From the NCBI GenBank assembly GCA_050485905.1, contig JBJHCH010000014.1, positions 1 through 43,312 of the forward strand: a stretch of DNA of 43,312 bases. The letters are read 5' to 3'. Made by a program: the position numbers and the translations under genes. The notes below the pieces were generated by a model. The model worked only from the letters and a program-made list of their open reading frames with translations. It was not told where the DNA came from and ran no database searches. Origin of the DNA: JAWLCA01 sp050485905. GTDB taxonomy: Bacteria; Pseudomonadota; Alphaproteobacteria; Rhodobacterales; Rhodobacteraceae. Shown here piece after piece: positions 1 to 9,944 of the stretch (its first letter is position 1; each line of letters opens with the position of its first letter).

Positions 1-534
1 TATGCCGCGCAGTTCGAGGTGTTCGACGCCGAGATCGACGATTGGCGCCCGGCCATCCCGACCGACCATTTTCCGGGCTCCAACATGGAGACGGCACCTG
101 ACCTCAGCCTGATGGCCAAGTCGCGCGCGGGTTTCAGCGGCCCCTACGGGCTGGGCATCAACCAGTTCCTGCGCGGCATCGGCGGCCCGGAATACATCGC
201 CTCGCTGCTGATCTTCTACACCGGCGAGGACATGGAAGAGGCCGGGTCGGTGTTCTACGAGAACGAGACCTTCGGCTGGATCGCCATGGCGCCGCCGCTG
301 TGGGAGGGGTCGGTCGAATACGCCGACGGCACGCCCGCGACGGTGGAGCAGATGGCCCAGGACGTCGCCGCCTTCCTGATGTGGACGGCCGAGCCGAAGA
401 TGAACGCGCGCAAGCAGGCGGGCTTCACCGCGGTGCTGTTCCTGACGGTTCTGTCGGTGCTGCTTTACCTCACCAACAAGCGCATCTGGGCGCCGGTCAA
501 GAAGCGGGCAAAGGGCCAGCAACCGGCCGAATGA
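1..534 (+). CDS. petC: Cytochrome c1 of the bc1 complex, C-terminal part (5' truncated by the window edge)
   Basis: The frame is open from base 1 and ends at TGA 532-534, giving about 177 residues. This is the haem-bearing subunit of ubiquinol:cytochrome c reductase, which passes electrons from the Rieske protein to soluble or membrane cytochrome c. Visible features are the conserved PDLSLMAKSR stretch, a YENETFGWIAMAPPL segment whose Met matches the axial haem ligand of the family, and a single C-terminal membrane helix (AVLFLTVLSVLLYLT) followed by a basic tail that anchors the domain. The CXXCH haem site must lie upstream, outside the window. petA and petB are expected upstream. A terminator follows directly. 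Confidence 0.95.
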   Translation, partial: YAAQFEVFDAEIDDWRPAIPTDHFPGSNMETAPDLSLMAKSRAGFSGPYGLGINQFLRGIGGPEYIASLLIFYTGEDMEEAGSVFYENETFGWIAMAPPLWEGSVEYADGTPATVEQMAQDVAAFLMWTAEPKMNARKQAGFTAVLFLTVLSVLLYLTNKRIWAPVKKRAKGQQPAE

Positions 535-560
535 CGCCAGCGCCAGACGACTTACCCCGG

Positions 561-590
561 AACCCCGCCGCAAGGCGGGGTTCTTTCATT
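561..590 (+). terminator. Rho-independent terminator of petC
   Basis: A perfect 9-bp stem (AACCCCGCC 561-569, GGCGGGGTT 574-582) with a GCAA tetraloop is followed by CTTTCATTT on the plus strand. It lies 26 bases after the petC stop. The minus strand lacks a T-run after the stem, so it should stop mainly plus-strand transcripts, although cueR also ends beside it. Confidence 0.8.
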
Positions 591-591
591 T

Positions 592-1014
592 CTAGCATTC
601 CGTCGCCTGAGTGGCCGAAGGGGTCACCCCGCCCGCCGCCAGATCGTTCAGGATCGGGCAGTCGGGCCGCCGGTCGCCCGCGCAGGCGCTGACCAGATCC
701 GACAGCGTCGCGCGCAGCGTTTGCAACTCGGCGATCCTGGCGTCGATGCGGTCCAGATGCGCCTTGGCCAGATGCTTCACATCCTCGCTCGCGCGGCTCT
801 CGTCCTCGTAGAGGTCCAGAAGCGCCCGGCAATGCTCGATGGAAAACCCCAGCCGCCTGGCGCGCGACAGGAAGGCCAGCTTGTGCACGTCGGCGGGGCG
901 AAAGGCGCGATAGCCGTTGGTGTCGCGCAGCGGGCGGATTAGCCCGATCTCCTCGTAATACCGGATCGTCTTGGCCGGCAGGCCAGAGGCTTGGGCGGCG
1001 TGCTTGATGTTCAT
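592..1014 (-). CDS. cueR: Cu(I)-responsive MerR-family regulator CueR
   Basis: A 140-residue protein with an N-terminal MerR winged helix-turn-helix (MNIKHAAQASGLPAKTIRYYEEIGLIRP), a long dimerisation coiled coil, and a C-terminal metal loop in which two cysteines are seven residues apart (SACAGDRRPDCPIL). This is the CueR pattern that distinguishes it from mercury or zinc members. The family activates copA-type promoters by untwisting a 19-bp spacer when Cu(I) binds. It lies 10 bases downstream of copA on the same strand, so it is probably cotranscribed and autoregulated through the copA promoter rather than being divergent. A C-terminal cysteine (ATEC) is an extra possible ligand. Confidence 0.9.
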   Translation of the reverse strand: MNIKHAAQASGLPAKTIRYYEEIGLIRPLRDTNGYRAFRPADVHKLAFLSRARRLGFSIEHCRALLDLYEDESRASEDVKHLAKAHLDRIDARIAELQTLRATLSDLVSACAGDRRPDCPILNDLAAGGVTPSATQATEC

Positions 1015-1024
1015 CGCCCGCCCC

Positions 1025-3535
<2,511 letters not shown>

Positions 3536-3568
3536 TGTCGGCCCCTTCCGATTCGTCGCTCTCCACTC

Positions 3569-3599
3569 CAGATGGGGGTTCCCACGACTGGAAGGTCAA
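3569..3599 (-). promoter_or_regulatory. Probable CueR-activated copA promoter with 19-bp spacer
   Basis: Read on the minus strand, TTGACC (3599-3594) is followed by exactly 19 bases and then CATCTG (3574-3569). A 19-bp spacer is the hallmark of MerR-family promoters. The spacer begins TTCCAGT and contains GGGAA, forming an imperfect dyad TTCC-N7-GGAA. The left arm ACCTTCCAG matches the known CueR operator, while the right arm is degenerate. Transcription would start about 30 bases before the GTG of copA. The -10 is weak, as expected for an activator-dependent promoter. Confidence 0.6.
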
Positions 3600-3608
3600 G
3601 GGGCGACA

Positions 3609-3630
3609 GGCCCCTGCCGGGGCAGGGGCC
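3609..3630 (-). terminator. Strong hairpin after msrA, no clear T-tract
   Basis: GGCCCCTGCC (3609-3618) and GGCAGGGGCC (3621-3630) are perfectly complementary; leaving a four-base loop gives a 9-bp GC stem. It lies ten bases after the msrA stop and before the copA promoter, so it may insulate the two units. No T-run follows on either strand, so the terminator assignment is an inference from position. Confidence 0.45.
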
Positions 3631-3639
3631 GGCGCGGTG

Positions 3640-4290
3640 TCAGGCGGTCAGGCCGACCGGGCAGGTGACGCCGGTGCCGCCGATGCCGCAATAGCCGCCG
3701 GGGTTCTTGGCCAGGTACTGCTGGTGATAATCCTCGGCGTAGTAGAAGGCCGGCGCGGGCAGGATCTCGGTGGTGATCGGCCCGTAGCCCGCCGCCTTCA
3801 GCCCCTGGGCATAGGCATCCCGGCTCGCCTCGGCGGCGGCCTTCTGGGCGTCGTCATAGGTATAGATGCCGGAACGGTATTGCGTGCCCGCGTCATTGCC
3901 CTGCCGCATGCCCTGCGTCGGGTCGTGCCCCTCCCAGAAGACGCGCAGCAATTCCTCATAGCTGATCTGTGCGGGATCAAAGATCACCCGCACCACCTCG
4001 TTATGGCCGGTCTGGCCGGTGCAGACCTCCTGATAGGTCGGGTTCGGGGTGTGGCCGGCGGCATAGCCCGCCATCGTCAGCCAGACGCCGGGCGTCTGCC
4101 AGAAGATCCGCTCGACCCCCCAGAAACAGCCCATGCCGAACATCGCCTCTGCCATCCCCTCGGGCACCGGCGCCTTCAGCGGTTGGCCCGACAGGTGGTG
4201 AGTTTCGGCCGTCGGAATCGGCGTCTGGCGCCCCGGCAGCGCGTCGGCGGCGCTGACCATCTCGGATTTGCTGCGCTTGAGAAAGAACAT
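3640..4290 (-). CDS. msrA: Peptide-methionine (S)-S-oxide reductase MsrA
   Basis: A 216-residue enzyme that reduces the S-epimer of methionine sulfoxide in proteins. The catalytic GCFWG motif lies in MFGMGCFWGVERIFW, and the family blocks GYAAGHTPNPTYQEVCTGQTGHNEVV and FFYAEDYHQQYL-like (AFYYAEDYHQQYL) are present. C-terminal cysteines (GGYCGIGGTGVTCPV) are suited to resolving the disulfide. The start is the ATG at 4290, chosen over an in-frame start at 4374 because AGGGGG lies just upstream and the residues before it are unlike the family. No membrane segment is seen, so it is probably cytosolic. It is a single gene with a repeated intergenic element (4385-4451) upstream. Confidence 0.93.
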   Translation of the reverse strand: MFFLKRSKSEMVSAADALPGRQTPIPTAETHHLSGQPLKAPVPEGMAEAMFGMGCFWGVERIFWQTPGVWLTMAGYAAGHTPNPTYQEVCTGQTGHNEVVRVIFDPAQISYEELLRVFWEGHDPTQGMRQGNDAGTQYRSGIYTYDDAQKAAAEASRDAYAQGLKAAGYGPITTEILPAPAFYYAEDYHQQYLAKNPGGYCGIGGTGVTCPVGLTA

Positions 4291-4384
4291 CGTTGCACCC
4301 CCTAGGTTCTGCCGCAGGATATAGGCGCGCCGGGGGCCGCGCGCCAGTTCGCCGGTGGCGCGGGGCGTGAGCAACGGTAAAGAT

Positions 4385-4451
4385 CAGGTAAACAAAAAAG
4401 ACGATATCGTTTGTTTTCAGCGGCTTGAGATTCTGCTCACGCGTGAGCAGA
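4385..4451 (-). repeat. Intergenic element A, copy 1 (after priA): palindrome plus conserved AT-rich tail
   Basis: Read on the minus strand, the element begins nine bases after the priA stop with a perfect 20-bp palindrome (4451-4432) centred on CACGCGTG. It continues with CTCAAGCC, a variable stretch, then CTTTTTTGTTTACCTG. From CGCGTG onward it aligns without gaps to 41824-41882, about 43 of 59 positions identical by hand. The sequence is clearly more AT-rich than its surroundings. Both copies lie in the same orientation after a stop codon, which suggests a 3' UTR or terminator-like RNA element or a DNA-binding site. Function unknown. Confidence 0.75.
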
Positions 4452-4459
4452 CCGGGCCC

Positions 4460-6649
4460 TCACAGAAAACTCTGCGGATCGATATCCACCGCCAGCCGCA
4501 ACCCGGCGGGCAGCCTGACCTGCCCGATCCAGTCCGAAATCGCCGCCTGCAAGGCCACCCCCTTGTCCGCCTTGACCAGCAGCCGCACCCGATGCCGCCC
4601 CCGGATCCGGGCGATGGGGGCGGGCGCGGGGCCGAACACCTGCGCCCCGATCCGCCGGAGCGGCCCGTCGTTCCGCGCCAGCCTCTCGCCCAGATCGAAC
4701 ACCTCCTCCACCTTTGTCGAGGACAGGATGATCCCCGCCATCCGGCCATAGGGCGGCATCCCCAGCGCCTGCCGCTCGGCCGCCTCGGCCCGCCAGAACG
4801 CCTCTTCCTCGCCCCCAAGAATCGCCCGGATCACCCCGTGTTCCGGCTGAAAGGTCTGCAGCAACGCCACCCCCGCCCTGTCGGCCCGCCCGGCCCGGCC
4901 CGAGACCTGCCGCATCAGTTGAAACGTCCGCTCCGCCGCCCGCAGGTCCGACCCCTGCAGCCCAAGGTCAGCGTCGATCACCCCCACCAGCGTCAGCAGC
5001 GGAAAGTTGTGCCCCTTGGCCACCAGCTGCGTGCCGATGACGATATCCGCGCCGCCCGCCGCAATCGCCTCGATCTCGGCCTTGAGCGCGCGCGCCGATC
5101 CGAACATGTCCGACGACAGCACCGCGATCCGCGCCTCGGGGAACAGCGCCGCCGTCTCCTCCGCCAGCCGCTCCACGCCGGGGCCGACCGGGGCCAGCTT
5201 CCCCTCCACCCCGCAGGACGGGCAGGCCGCAGGCATCGGCTTCGTCTCGCCGCACTGGTGGCAGACCAGCCGCTTCAGGAACCGATGCTCCACCATCCGC
5301 GCGTCGCAATGGTCGCAGCCGATCTGGTGCCCGCAGGCCCGGCAGATCGTGACCGGCGCGTAACCCCGGCGGTTGAGGAACAGCAGCGCCTGCTCCCCCG
5401 CATCAATCCGCGCCTGCACCGCCCGCGCCAGCGTGGGCGAAATCCAGCGATTGCCCGGCAGATCCTCCACCCGCATGTCGATGGCCCGCATCTCGGGCAG
5501 GTCGGACGGCCCGAAGCGAGAGGTCAGGTCGAGGCGCGCGTATTTCCCGGCCTCTGCATTGGCCCATGTCTCCAGGCTGGGCGTGGCCGAGGCCAGTACC
5601 ACCTGCGCCGAGGCGCCAGAGGCACGCAGCACCGCCATGTCGCGGGCGTTATACAGCACCCCGTCCTCCTGCTTGTAGGAGGTGTCATGTTCCTCATCCA
5701 CGACCACCAGCCCCAGATCGCGGAACGGCAGGAACAGCGCCGACCGCGCGCCCACGACCAGCTGCGCCCGGCCCTCGCCCGCCATCCGCCACAGCCGCCG
5801 CCGCTCGGTCATCGTGATGCCGGAATGCCATTCCGCGGGCCGCGCGCCGAACCGCGCCTCCACCCGGCCCAGAAACTCCGCCGTCAACGCGATCTCGGGC
5901 AGCAGCACCAGCGCCTGCCGGCCCTTCCTCAGACATTCCGCCACGGCCTCCAGGTAAACCTCGGTCTTGCCCGACCCGGTCACCCCCTTCAGCAGCGTCG
6001 TGGCATAGCCGCCCCCCGCCACGCCCGCCCGAAGGGTCCGGGCGGCGGCGGCCTGGTCGGGGGTCAGCGCGGCGCCCGCCCGGTCGGGGTCGAGCGCGGG
6101 ATAGGGCAGGTCGCGCGGCGCCTCCTCCTCCAGCACCGCGCCCAGCTTCACCAGACCCTTGACGACGCCGGTGCCCACGCCCGCCTCGCGCGCGATCTCG
6201 GCCAGCGTCAGGCCCGGCTGCGCCTCGATCACCTCCAGCACCCGTGCCCGCGCCTCGGTCATCCGGTCGGGCTCTCGCCCGCTGGCGCGATAGACCCGGC
6301 GCAGCGCGGGCGCGTCGCCCAGCCCCGGCGCGCGGGTCGCCAGCCGCAGCATCGCGGACAACGGAGTCAGCGTGTAGCCGGCGGCGCGGGTCAGGAAATC
6401 GCGCAACTCGTCCCGCATCGGGGCGGCGTCCAGCACCCGGCCCACGGGGCGCAGCTTCGCCGCGTCGATGCCGCCCTCGCCCGGCCCCCAGACCACGCCC
6501 AGCACCCGGCGCGGCCCCAGCGGCACCTCGACAAAGGTGCCCCGCGCGCAGCCGCCCTCGGGCGCCAGATAGTCCAGCGCACGGTCGAGCGGCTGGGTGG
6601 TCAGCACCGCCACCCGGTCGCCCGCCTGATAATCCGCCGCATCGCCCAT
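4460..6649 (-). CDS. priA: Primosomal replication-restart helicase PriA
   Basis: A 729-residue SF2 3'-5' DNA helicase that reloads the replisome at stalled forks. It shows the N-terminal fork-binding domain (VAVLTTQPLDRALDYLAP), Walker A GVTGSGKTEVY, the DEEH box VVVDEEHDTSYKQ, and a cluster of paired cysteines typical of the PriA zinc module (CRACG, CDHCD, CHQCG, CPSCG). It ends with the C-terminal PriA domain finishing LAVDIDPQSFL. The start at ATG 6649 was preferred to 6715 because it matches family length and has an AGGCAGGGG stretch upstream. It is transcribed alone toward msrA, with element A directly after its stop. Confidence 0.95.
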   Translation of the reverse strand: MGDAADYQAGDRVAVLTTQPLDRALDYLAPEGGCARGTFVEVPLGPRRVLGVVWGPGEGGIDAAKLRPVGRVLDAAPMRDELRDFLTRAAGYTLTPLSAMLRLATRAPGLGDAPALRRVYRASGREPDRMTEARARVLEVIEAQPGLTLAEIAREAGVGTGVVKGLVKLGAVLEEEAPRDLPYPALDPDRAGAALTPDQAAAARTLRAGVAGGGYATTLLKGVTGSGKTEVYLEAVAECLRKGRQALVLLPEIALTAEFLGRVEARFGARPAEWHSGITMTERRRLWRMAGEGRAQLVVGARSALFLPFRDLGLVVVDEEHDTSYKQEDGVLYNARDMAVLRASGASAQVVLASATPSLETWANAEAGKYARLDLTSRFGPSDLPEMRAIDMRVEDLPGNRWISPTLARAVQARIDAGEQALLFLNRRGYAPVTICRACGHQIGCDHCDARMVEHRFLKRLVCHQCGETKPMPAACPSCGVEGKLAPVGPGVERLAEETAALFPEARIAVLSSDMFGSARALKAEIEAIAAGGADIVIGTQLVAKGHNFPLLTLVGVIDADLGLQGSDLRAAERTFQLMRQVSGRAGRADRAGVALLQTFQPEHGVIRAILGGEEEAFWRAEAAERQALGMPPYGRMAGIILSSTKVEEVFDLGERLARNDGPLRRIGAQVFGPAPAPIARIRGRHRVRLLVKADKGVALQAAISDWIGQVRLPAGLRLAVDIDPQSFL

Positions 6650-6754
6650 GCCCCTGCCTAGCGCAGCCCCGGCCCCGGTGCCACGCGCAAAAGACCTTTC
6701 TGCCCCGGCCCCCATGCGCTAGAACGCGGCCGGAACCGATACAGGGGGCTTGCC

Positions 6755-7408
6755 ATGAAATTCTTCGTCGATACCGCCGATGTCACGGCGATTACGGAAC
6801 TCAACGACCTGGGCATGGTGGACGGCGTCACCACCAACCCCTCGCTGATCCTGAAGGCGGGGCGCGACATCCTGGAGGTCACCAGGGAGATCTGCGGCAT
6901 CGTCGCCGGCCCTGTCTCGGCCGAGGTGGTGGCGCTGAAGGCCGACGACATGATCGAGGAGGGGCGCAAGCTCGCCGCCCTCGCCCCCAACATCGCGGTC
7001 AAGGTGCCGCTGACCTGGGACGGGTTGAAAGCCTGCAAGGTGCTGTCCGATGCGGGCCAGATGGTCAACGTCACGCTTTGCTTCAGCGTCAACCAGGCGC
7101 TGCTGGCAGCCAAGGCGGGCGCCACCTTCATCAGCCCCTTCATCGGCCGGCTGGACGACATCCATATCGACGGCACCGAGCTGATTTCCGACATCCGCAT
7201 GGTCTATGACAACTACGGGTTCGAGACGCAGATCCTTGCCGCCTCGATCCGCAGCCCGAACCATGTGGCCGAGGTCGCGCGGATCGGTGCCGACGTGATG
7301 ACCGCGCCGCCCGAGGTGATCCGCAAGCTGGCCAGCCACCCGCTGACCGATGCCGGATTGGCACAATTCCTGAAGGATTGGGAAAAGACGGGGCAGAAAA
7401 TCCTCTGA
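6755..7408 (+). CDS. Small transaldolase / fructose-6-phosphate aldolase family protein
   Basis: A 217-residue single-domain TIM barrel of the short transaldolase (TalC/FSA) class. The N-terminus MKFFVDTAD, the GVTTNPSLI block and the Schiff-base lysine in NIAVKVPLT are all present, as is the SPFIGRLDD block. Members either transfer dihydroxyacetone units in the pentose phosphate pathway or cleave fructose 6-phosphate, and sequence alone does not separate these activities. The ribosome site CAGGGGG lies before ATG 6755. It is cytosolic, divergent from priA, and followed after 49 bases by the DUF484 gene. Confidence 0.9.
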   Translation: MKFFVDTADVTAITELNDLGMVDGVTTNPSLILKAGRDILEVTREICGIVAGPVSAEVVALKADDMIEEGRKLAALAPNIAVKVPLTWDGLKACKVLSDAGQMVNVTLCFSVNQALLAAKAGATFISPFIGRLDDIHIDGTELISDIRMVYDNYGFETQILAASIRSPNHVAEVARIGADVMTAPPEVIRKLASHPLTDAGLAQFLKDWEKTGQKIL

Positions 7409-7457
7409 CCTCTGCTAGGTTCCGCCGAAATACCGACAAAGAAGCGAAGGGGCAGAC

Positions 7458-8174
7458 ATGGCAGAGCAGGCAGGCGCGGCACGGGCGGGGATCGCGGGCG
7501 ATCTGCGCGACAGGATCATCGCGGCACCCGATGTGGTGCTGGACGACCCGGCGGTGATGCGCGCGCTGATCGCGGCGACGGAATCGGCGCGCGGCGGCAA
7601 TGTGGTCGATCTGCGCGGCATCGCGATGGAGCGGCTGGAAACCCGGCTGGACCGGCTGGAGGATGCGCATCGCTTCGTGCTTGCCGCAGCCTATGACAAC
7701 ATCGCCGGCATGCAGCAGGTCCATCGCGCGGTTCTTGCGCTGCTGGAGCCCGCCGGGTTCGACGATTTCCTGACCGTCCTCGGGTCCGAGGTAGCCCATG
7801 TGCTGAAGACCGACCGCCTGCGGCTGGTGCTGGAGGCGGCGCAGGGCGCCGACGATCCGGCGCTGCGGCGCCACGCCGGGGTACTGCATGTTGCGGGGCG
7901 TGGCGCGGTCGCAGACTACATGGGTGCCAAGGGGGCGGAGCGCGGCGTGGTGCTGCGCCCATGCCCGGAAGAGGCGACGCTGATCTATGGCGACGAAGAA
8001 CCCGCGATCCTGTCCGAGGCGCTGGTGCGGATCGACCTCGGCTCGGGGCGGTTGCCGGCGATGCTGGCGCTGGGATCTGCCGAGGCCGCGCGGTTCCGGC
8101 CGGGGGACGGCACCGATCTGCTGACCTTTCTCGGCGCGGTCTTCGAACGGGCGATGCGCCGCTGGCTGGCATGA
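7458..8174 (+). CDS. DUF484 family protein
   Basis: A 238-residue protein recognisable as DUF484 (the YigA-type, GAF-like family) by its arrangement: an N-terminal helix with DDPAVMRALIAA, a coiled-coil stretch VVDLRGIAMERLETRLDRLEDAHR, and a C-terminal GAF-like domain ending MLALGSAEAARFRPGDGTDLLTFLGAVFERAMRRWL. Function is not established for the family. Its stop codon overlaps the xerC start (ATGA at 8171-8174), and DUF484 next to xerC is a recurrent arrangement in proteobacteria, so the two are probably translationally coupled. AAGGGGCAG precedes the ATG. Confidence 0.85.
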   Translation: MAEQAGAARAGIAGDLRDRIIAAPDVVLDDPAVMRALIAATESARGGNVVDLRGIAMERLETRLDRLEDAHRFVLAAAYDNIAGMQQVHRAVLALLEPAGFDDFLTVLGSEVAHVLKTDRLRLVLEAAQGADDPALRRHAGVLHVAGRGAVADYMGAKGAERGVVLRPCPEEATLIYGDEEPAILSEALVRIDLGSGRLPAMLALGSAEAARFRPGDGTDLLTFLGAVFERAMRRWLA

Positions 8175-9097
8175 CCCTGGACGTCTCGCCCGCCGCGCGC
8201 GACGCGCTGGAGGGGTGGCTGGCCGGCCTGTCGGCGATGCGCGGGCTGGCCGAGAATACACGCGTCGCCTATCGCGCCGATGTGCTTGGATTTCTTGCGT
8301 TTATCGCCACCCACACCGGCGGCGAGGCGCGCGGTCTGGGGCCGATCCTGGCGGTCGGGACGCCGGATCTGCGCGCCTGGATGGCGCATGAGCGGGGGCG
8401 CGGGGTGTCGGCGCGGTCGCTGGCGCGGGCGCTGTCGGCGGTGAAATCCTTCTACCGCTGGCTGGCAGAGCGTGAGGGGGCGGACCCCACCGCCGTGCTG
8501 TCGGCCCGCGCGCCGCGGTTTCAGCGCAAGCTGCCGCGGCCGCTGACCGAGGAGGCCGCGCGCGAGGTGATCGACCGGGTGGAACTGGGCCACGAAACCC
8601 CCTGGATCGCGGCGCGGGATGCCGCCGTGGTCACGCTGCTTTATGGCTGCGGGCTGCGCATATCCGAGGCGCTGGGGCTGACCGGACGCGACCATCCGCT
8701 GCCACAAACCCTTGTAATCCGGGGCAAAGGCGGCAAGGATCGGGTGGTGCCGGTGCTTGCCGCGGCGCGTGAGGCGGTGGCGGAGTATGTGCGCCTCTGC
8801 CCCTGGCCGGTGGAGCTGGACGGGCCGCTGTTCCGGGGCGCGCGCGGGGGGGCGCTGAATGCGCGGCTGATCGCGCGGGCTATGGAGATGGCGCGGCTGC
8901 AACTGGGGCTGCCGGCGACGGCGACGCCCCATGCGATGCGGCACTCCTTTGCCACGCATCTGCTGTCGGCGGGGGGCGACCTGCGGGCGATACAGGAACT
9001 CTTGGGCCATGCGTCGCTATCCACCACGCAGGCCTATACCTCGGTCGATGCGGCGCGGCTGATGGAGGTCTATGATGCGGCGCATCCCCGTGCGTAA
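8171..9097 (+). CDS. xerC: Tyrosine recombinase XerC
   Basis: A 308-residue site-specific recombinase that resolves chromosome dimers at dif together with XerD. The N-terminal SAM-like DNA-binding domain covers about residues 5-100. The catalytic domain shows the Arg in YGCGLRISEAL, the Lys in KGGKDR, HAMRHSFATHL (His-x-x-Arg), LLGHASLSTTQAYTSVD with the second His, and the nucleophilic Tyr. The complete catalytic set and the position after DUF484 argue for the housekeeping XerC rather than a phage or integron integrase. The start ATG overlaps the upstream stop. Confidence 0.93.
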   Translation: MTLDVSPAARDALEGWLAGLSAMRGLAENTRVAYRADVLGFLAFIATHTGGEARGLGPILAVGTPDLRAWMAHERGRGVSARSLARALSAVKSFYRWLAEREGADPTAVLSARAPRFQRKLPRPLTEEAAREVIDRVELGHETPWIAARDAAVVTLLYGCGLRISEALGLTGRDHPLPQTLVIRGKGGKDRVVPVLAAAREAVAEYVRLCPWPVELDGPLFRGARGGALNARLIARAMEMARLQLGLPATATPHAMRHSFATHLLSAGGDLRAIQELLGHASLSTTQAYTSVDAARLMEVYDAAHPRA

Positions 9098-9127
9098 GGC
9101 GTTGAAATACGTTATCTTTGCGGGCCA

Positions 9128-9835
9128 ATGATGATGGCGATCCGGGCCTATCTGGTGCATCTGTTCACCGCCACGGGGGCGGTTTTCGCCATGCTGGCGA
9201 TGCTGGCGGCGGTGGAATCCAACTGGAACCTGATGTTCCTGTGGCTTGTGGTGGCCTTTGTGGTGGACGGGATCGACGGGCCGCTGGCGCGGCGCTATCA
9301 CGTCCGGTCGAACGCGCCAAAGATCGACGGCGTGCTGCTGGATCTGATCATCGACTACCTCACTTACGTCTTCATCCCGGCCTATGCGCTGTTCAAGTCG
9401 GGCCTGCTGCCGGGCTGGACGGGCTGGGTGGTGATCATCGTCGTGACCTTTGCCAGCGTCCTGTACTTTGCCGACACGCGCATGAAAACAAAGGACAATT
9501 CCTTCGCCGGATTCCCCGCCTGCTGGAACATGGTGGCGATCGTGATCTTTGCCTTGCAGCCGCCGTTCTGGATCAGCGTGACGCTGGTGGTGGTGTTGGC
9601 GGCGACTATGTTCACGCCCTTGAAGTTCGTTCATCCGGTGCGGACGGCGCGGTGGCGGCGGGTGTCGCTGCCGGTGGCGGTGGCCTGGGTGGGGTTCGCG
9701 GGCTGGGCGGCGGCGGTGGATTTCGCGCCGGGAACATGGGCTTCGTGGGGATTGCTGGTGACATCGGCCTATCTGCTGGGCGCGGGCGTGGCGCAGCAGA
9801 TCTTTCCGGGAAAACGCGTCCACACCCGCGTATGA
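9128..9835 (+). CDS. pcs: Phosphatidylcholine synthase (CDP-alcohol phosphotransferase)
   Basis: A 235-residue inner-membrane enzyme with about seven or eight hydrophobic segments. The CDP-alcohol phosphotransferase signature is complete: DGIDGPLARR followed after a short gap by DGVLLDLIIDYLTY. The TYVFIPAYAL continuation and the size match Pcs, which condenses choline with CDP-diacylglycerol directly to phosphatidylcholine. This pathway is known in many alphaproteobacteria. Three successive ATG codons (9128, 9131, 9134) make the exact start uncertain. Its last codons and TGA fall inside the repeated element at 9828-9872. Confidence 0.87.
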   Translation: MMMAIRAYLVHLFTATGAVFAMLAMLAAVESNWNLMFLWLVVAFVVDGIDGPLARRYHVRSNAPKIDGVLLDLIIDYLTYVFIPAYALFKSGLLPGWTGWVVIIVVTFASVLYFADTRMKTKDNSFAGFPACWNMVAIVIFALQPPFWISVTLVVVLAATMFTPLKFVHPVRTARWRRVSLPVAVAWVGFAGWAAAVDFAPGTWASWGLLVTSAYLLGAGVAQQIFPGKRVHTRV

Positions 9836-9872
9836 TTCACATGCACATCGCGTGCACACCACATGCATACGC
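9828..9872 (+). repeat. Intergenic element B, copy 1: 43-bp core with terminal inverted repeats and 11-bp phased units
   Basis: The core runs from CGTATG (9829-9834) to CATACG (9866-9871). Between them are three successive 11-bp units, each carrying a G/A-TGCA-C/T block (9836-9846, 9847-9857, 9858-9868). The same 43-bp core occurs inverted at 28066-28108, with 35 of 43 positions identical and the same length. The outer inverted repeat is GCGTATG/CATACGC here and AACGTATG/CATACGTT in the other copy, so the flanking bases change together. It overlaps the last eight bases of pcs. It contains GATTC, a GANTC methylation site conserved in both copies. Confidence 0.75.
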
Positions 9873-9944
9873 AGCGCGCGGTGGTCTGACGGCGGTTTAA
9901 CCGGCCCGTGGCAGGGTGCCCCCAAGCCGCGAGAGGTCTGCCCG

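Noticed and set aside
4355..6661. Open frame of 768 codons antisense to priA
   Set aside because: Product is Arg/Pro/His-rich with no domain, and priA on the other strand carries complete helicase motifs. Such frames are expected opposite GC-rich genes.
8171..9097. Phage or mobile-element integrase
   Set aside because: Size, catalytic set and coupling with DUF484 fit the chromosomal XerC; no attachment repeats or phage genes adjoin.
9832..9900. Short peptide frame starting MIHMHIACTPHAY inside element B, with a similar MIHVHLPCISRAY frame in the second copy
   Set aside because: The two frames diverge at once beyond the repeat, have no ribosome site, and the inverted-repeat symmetry is explained better at DNA or RNA level.
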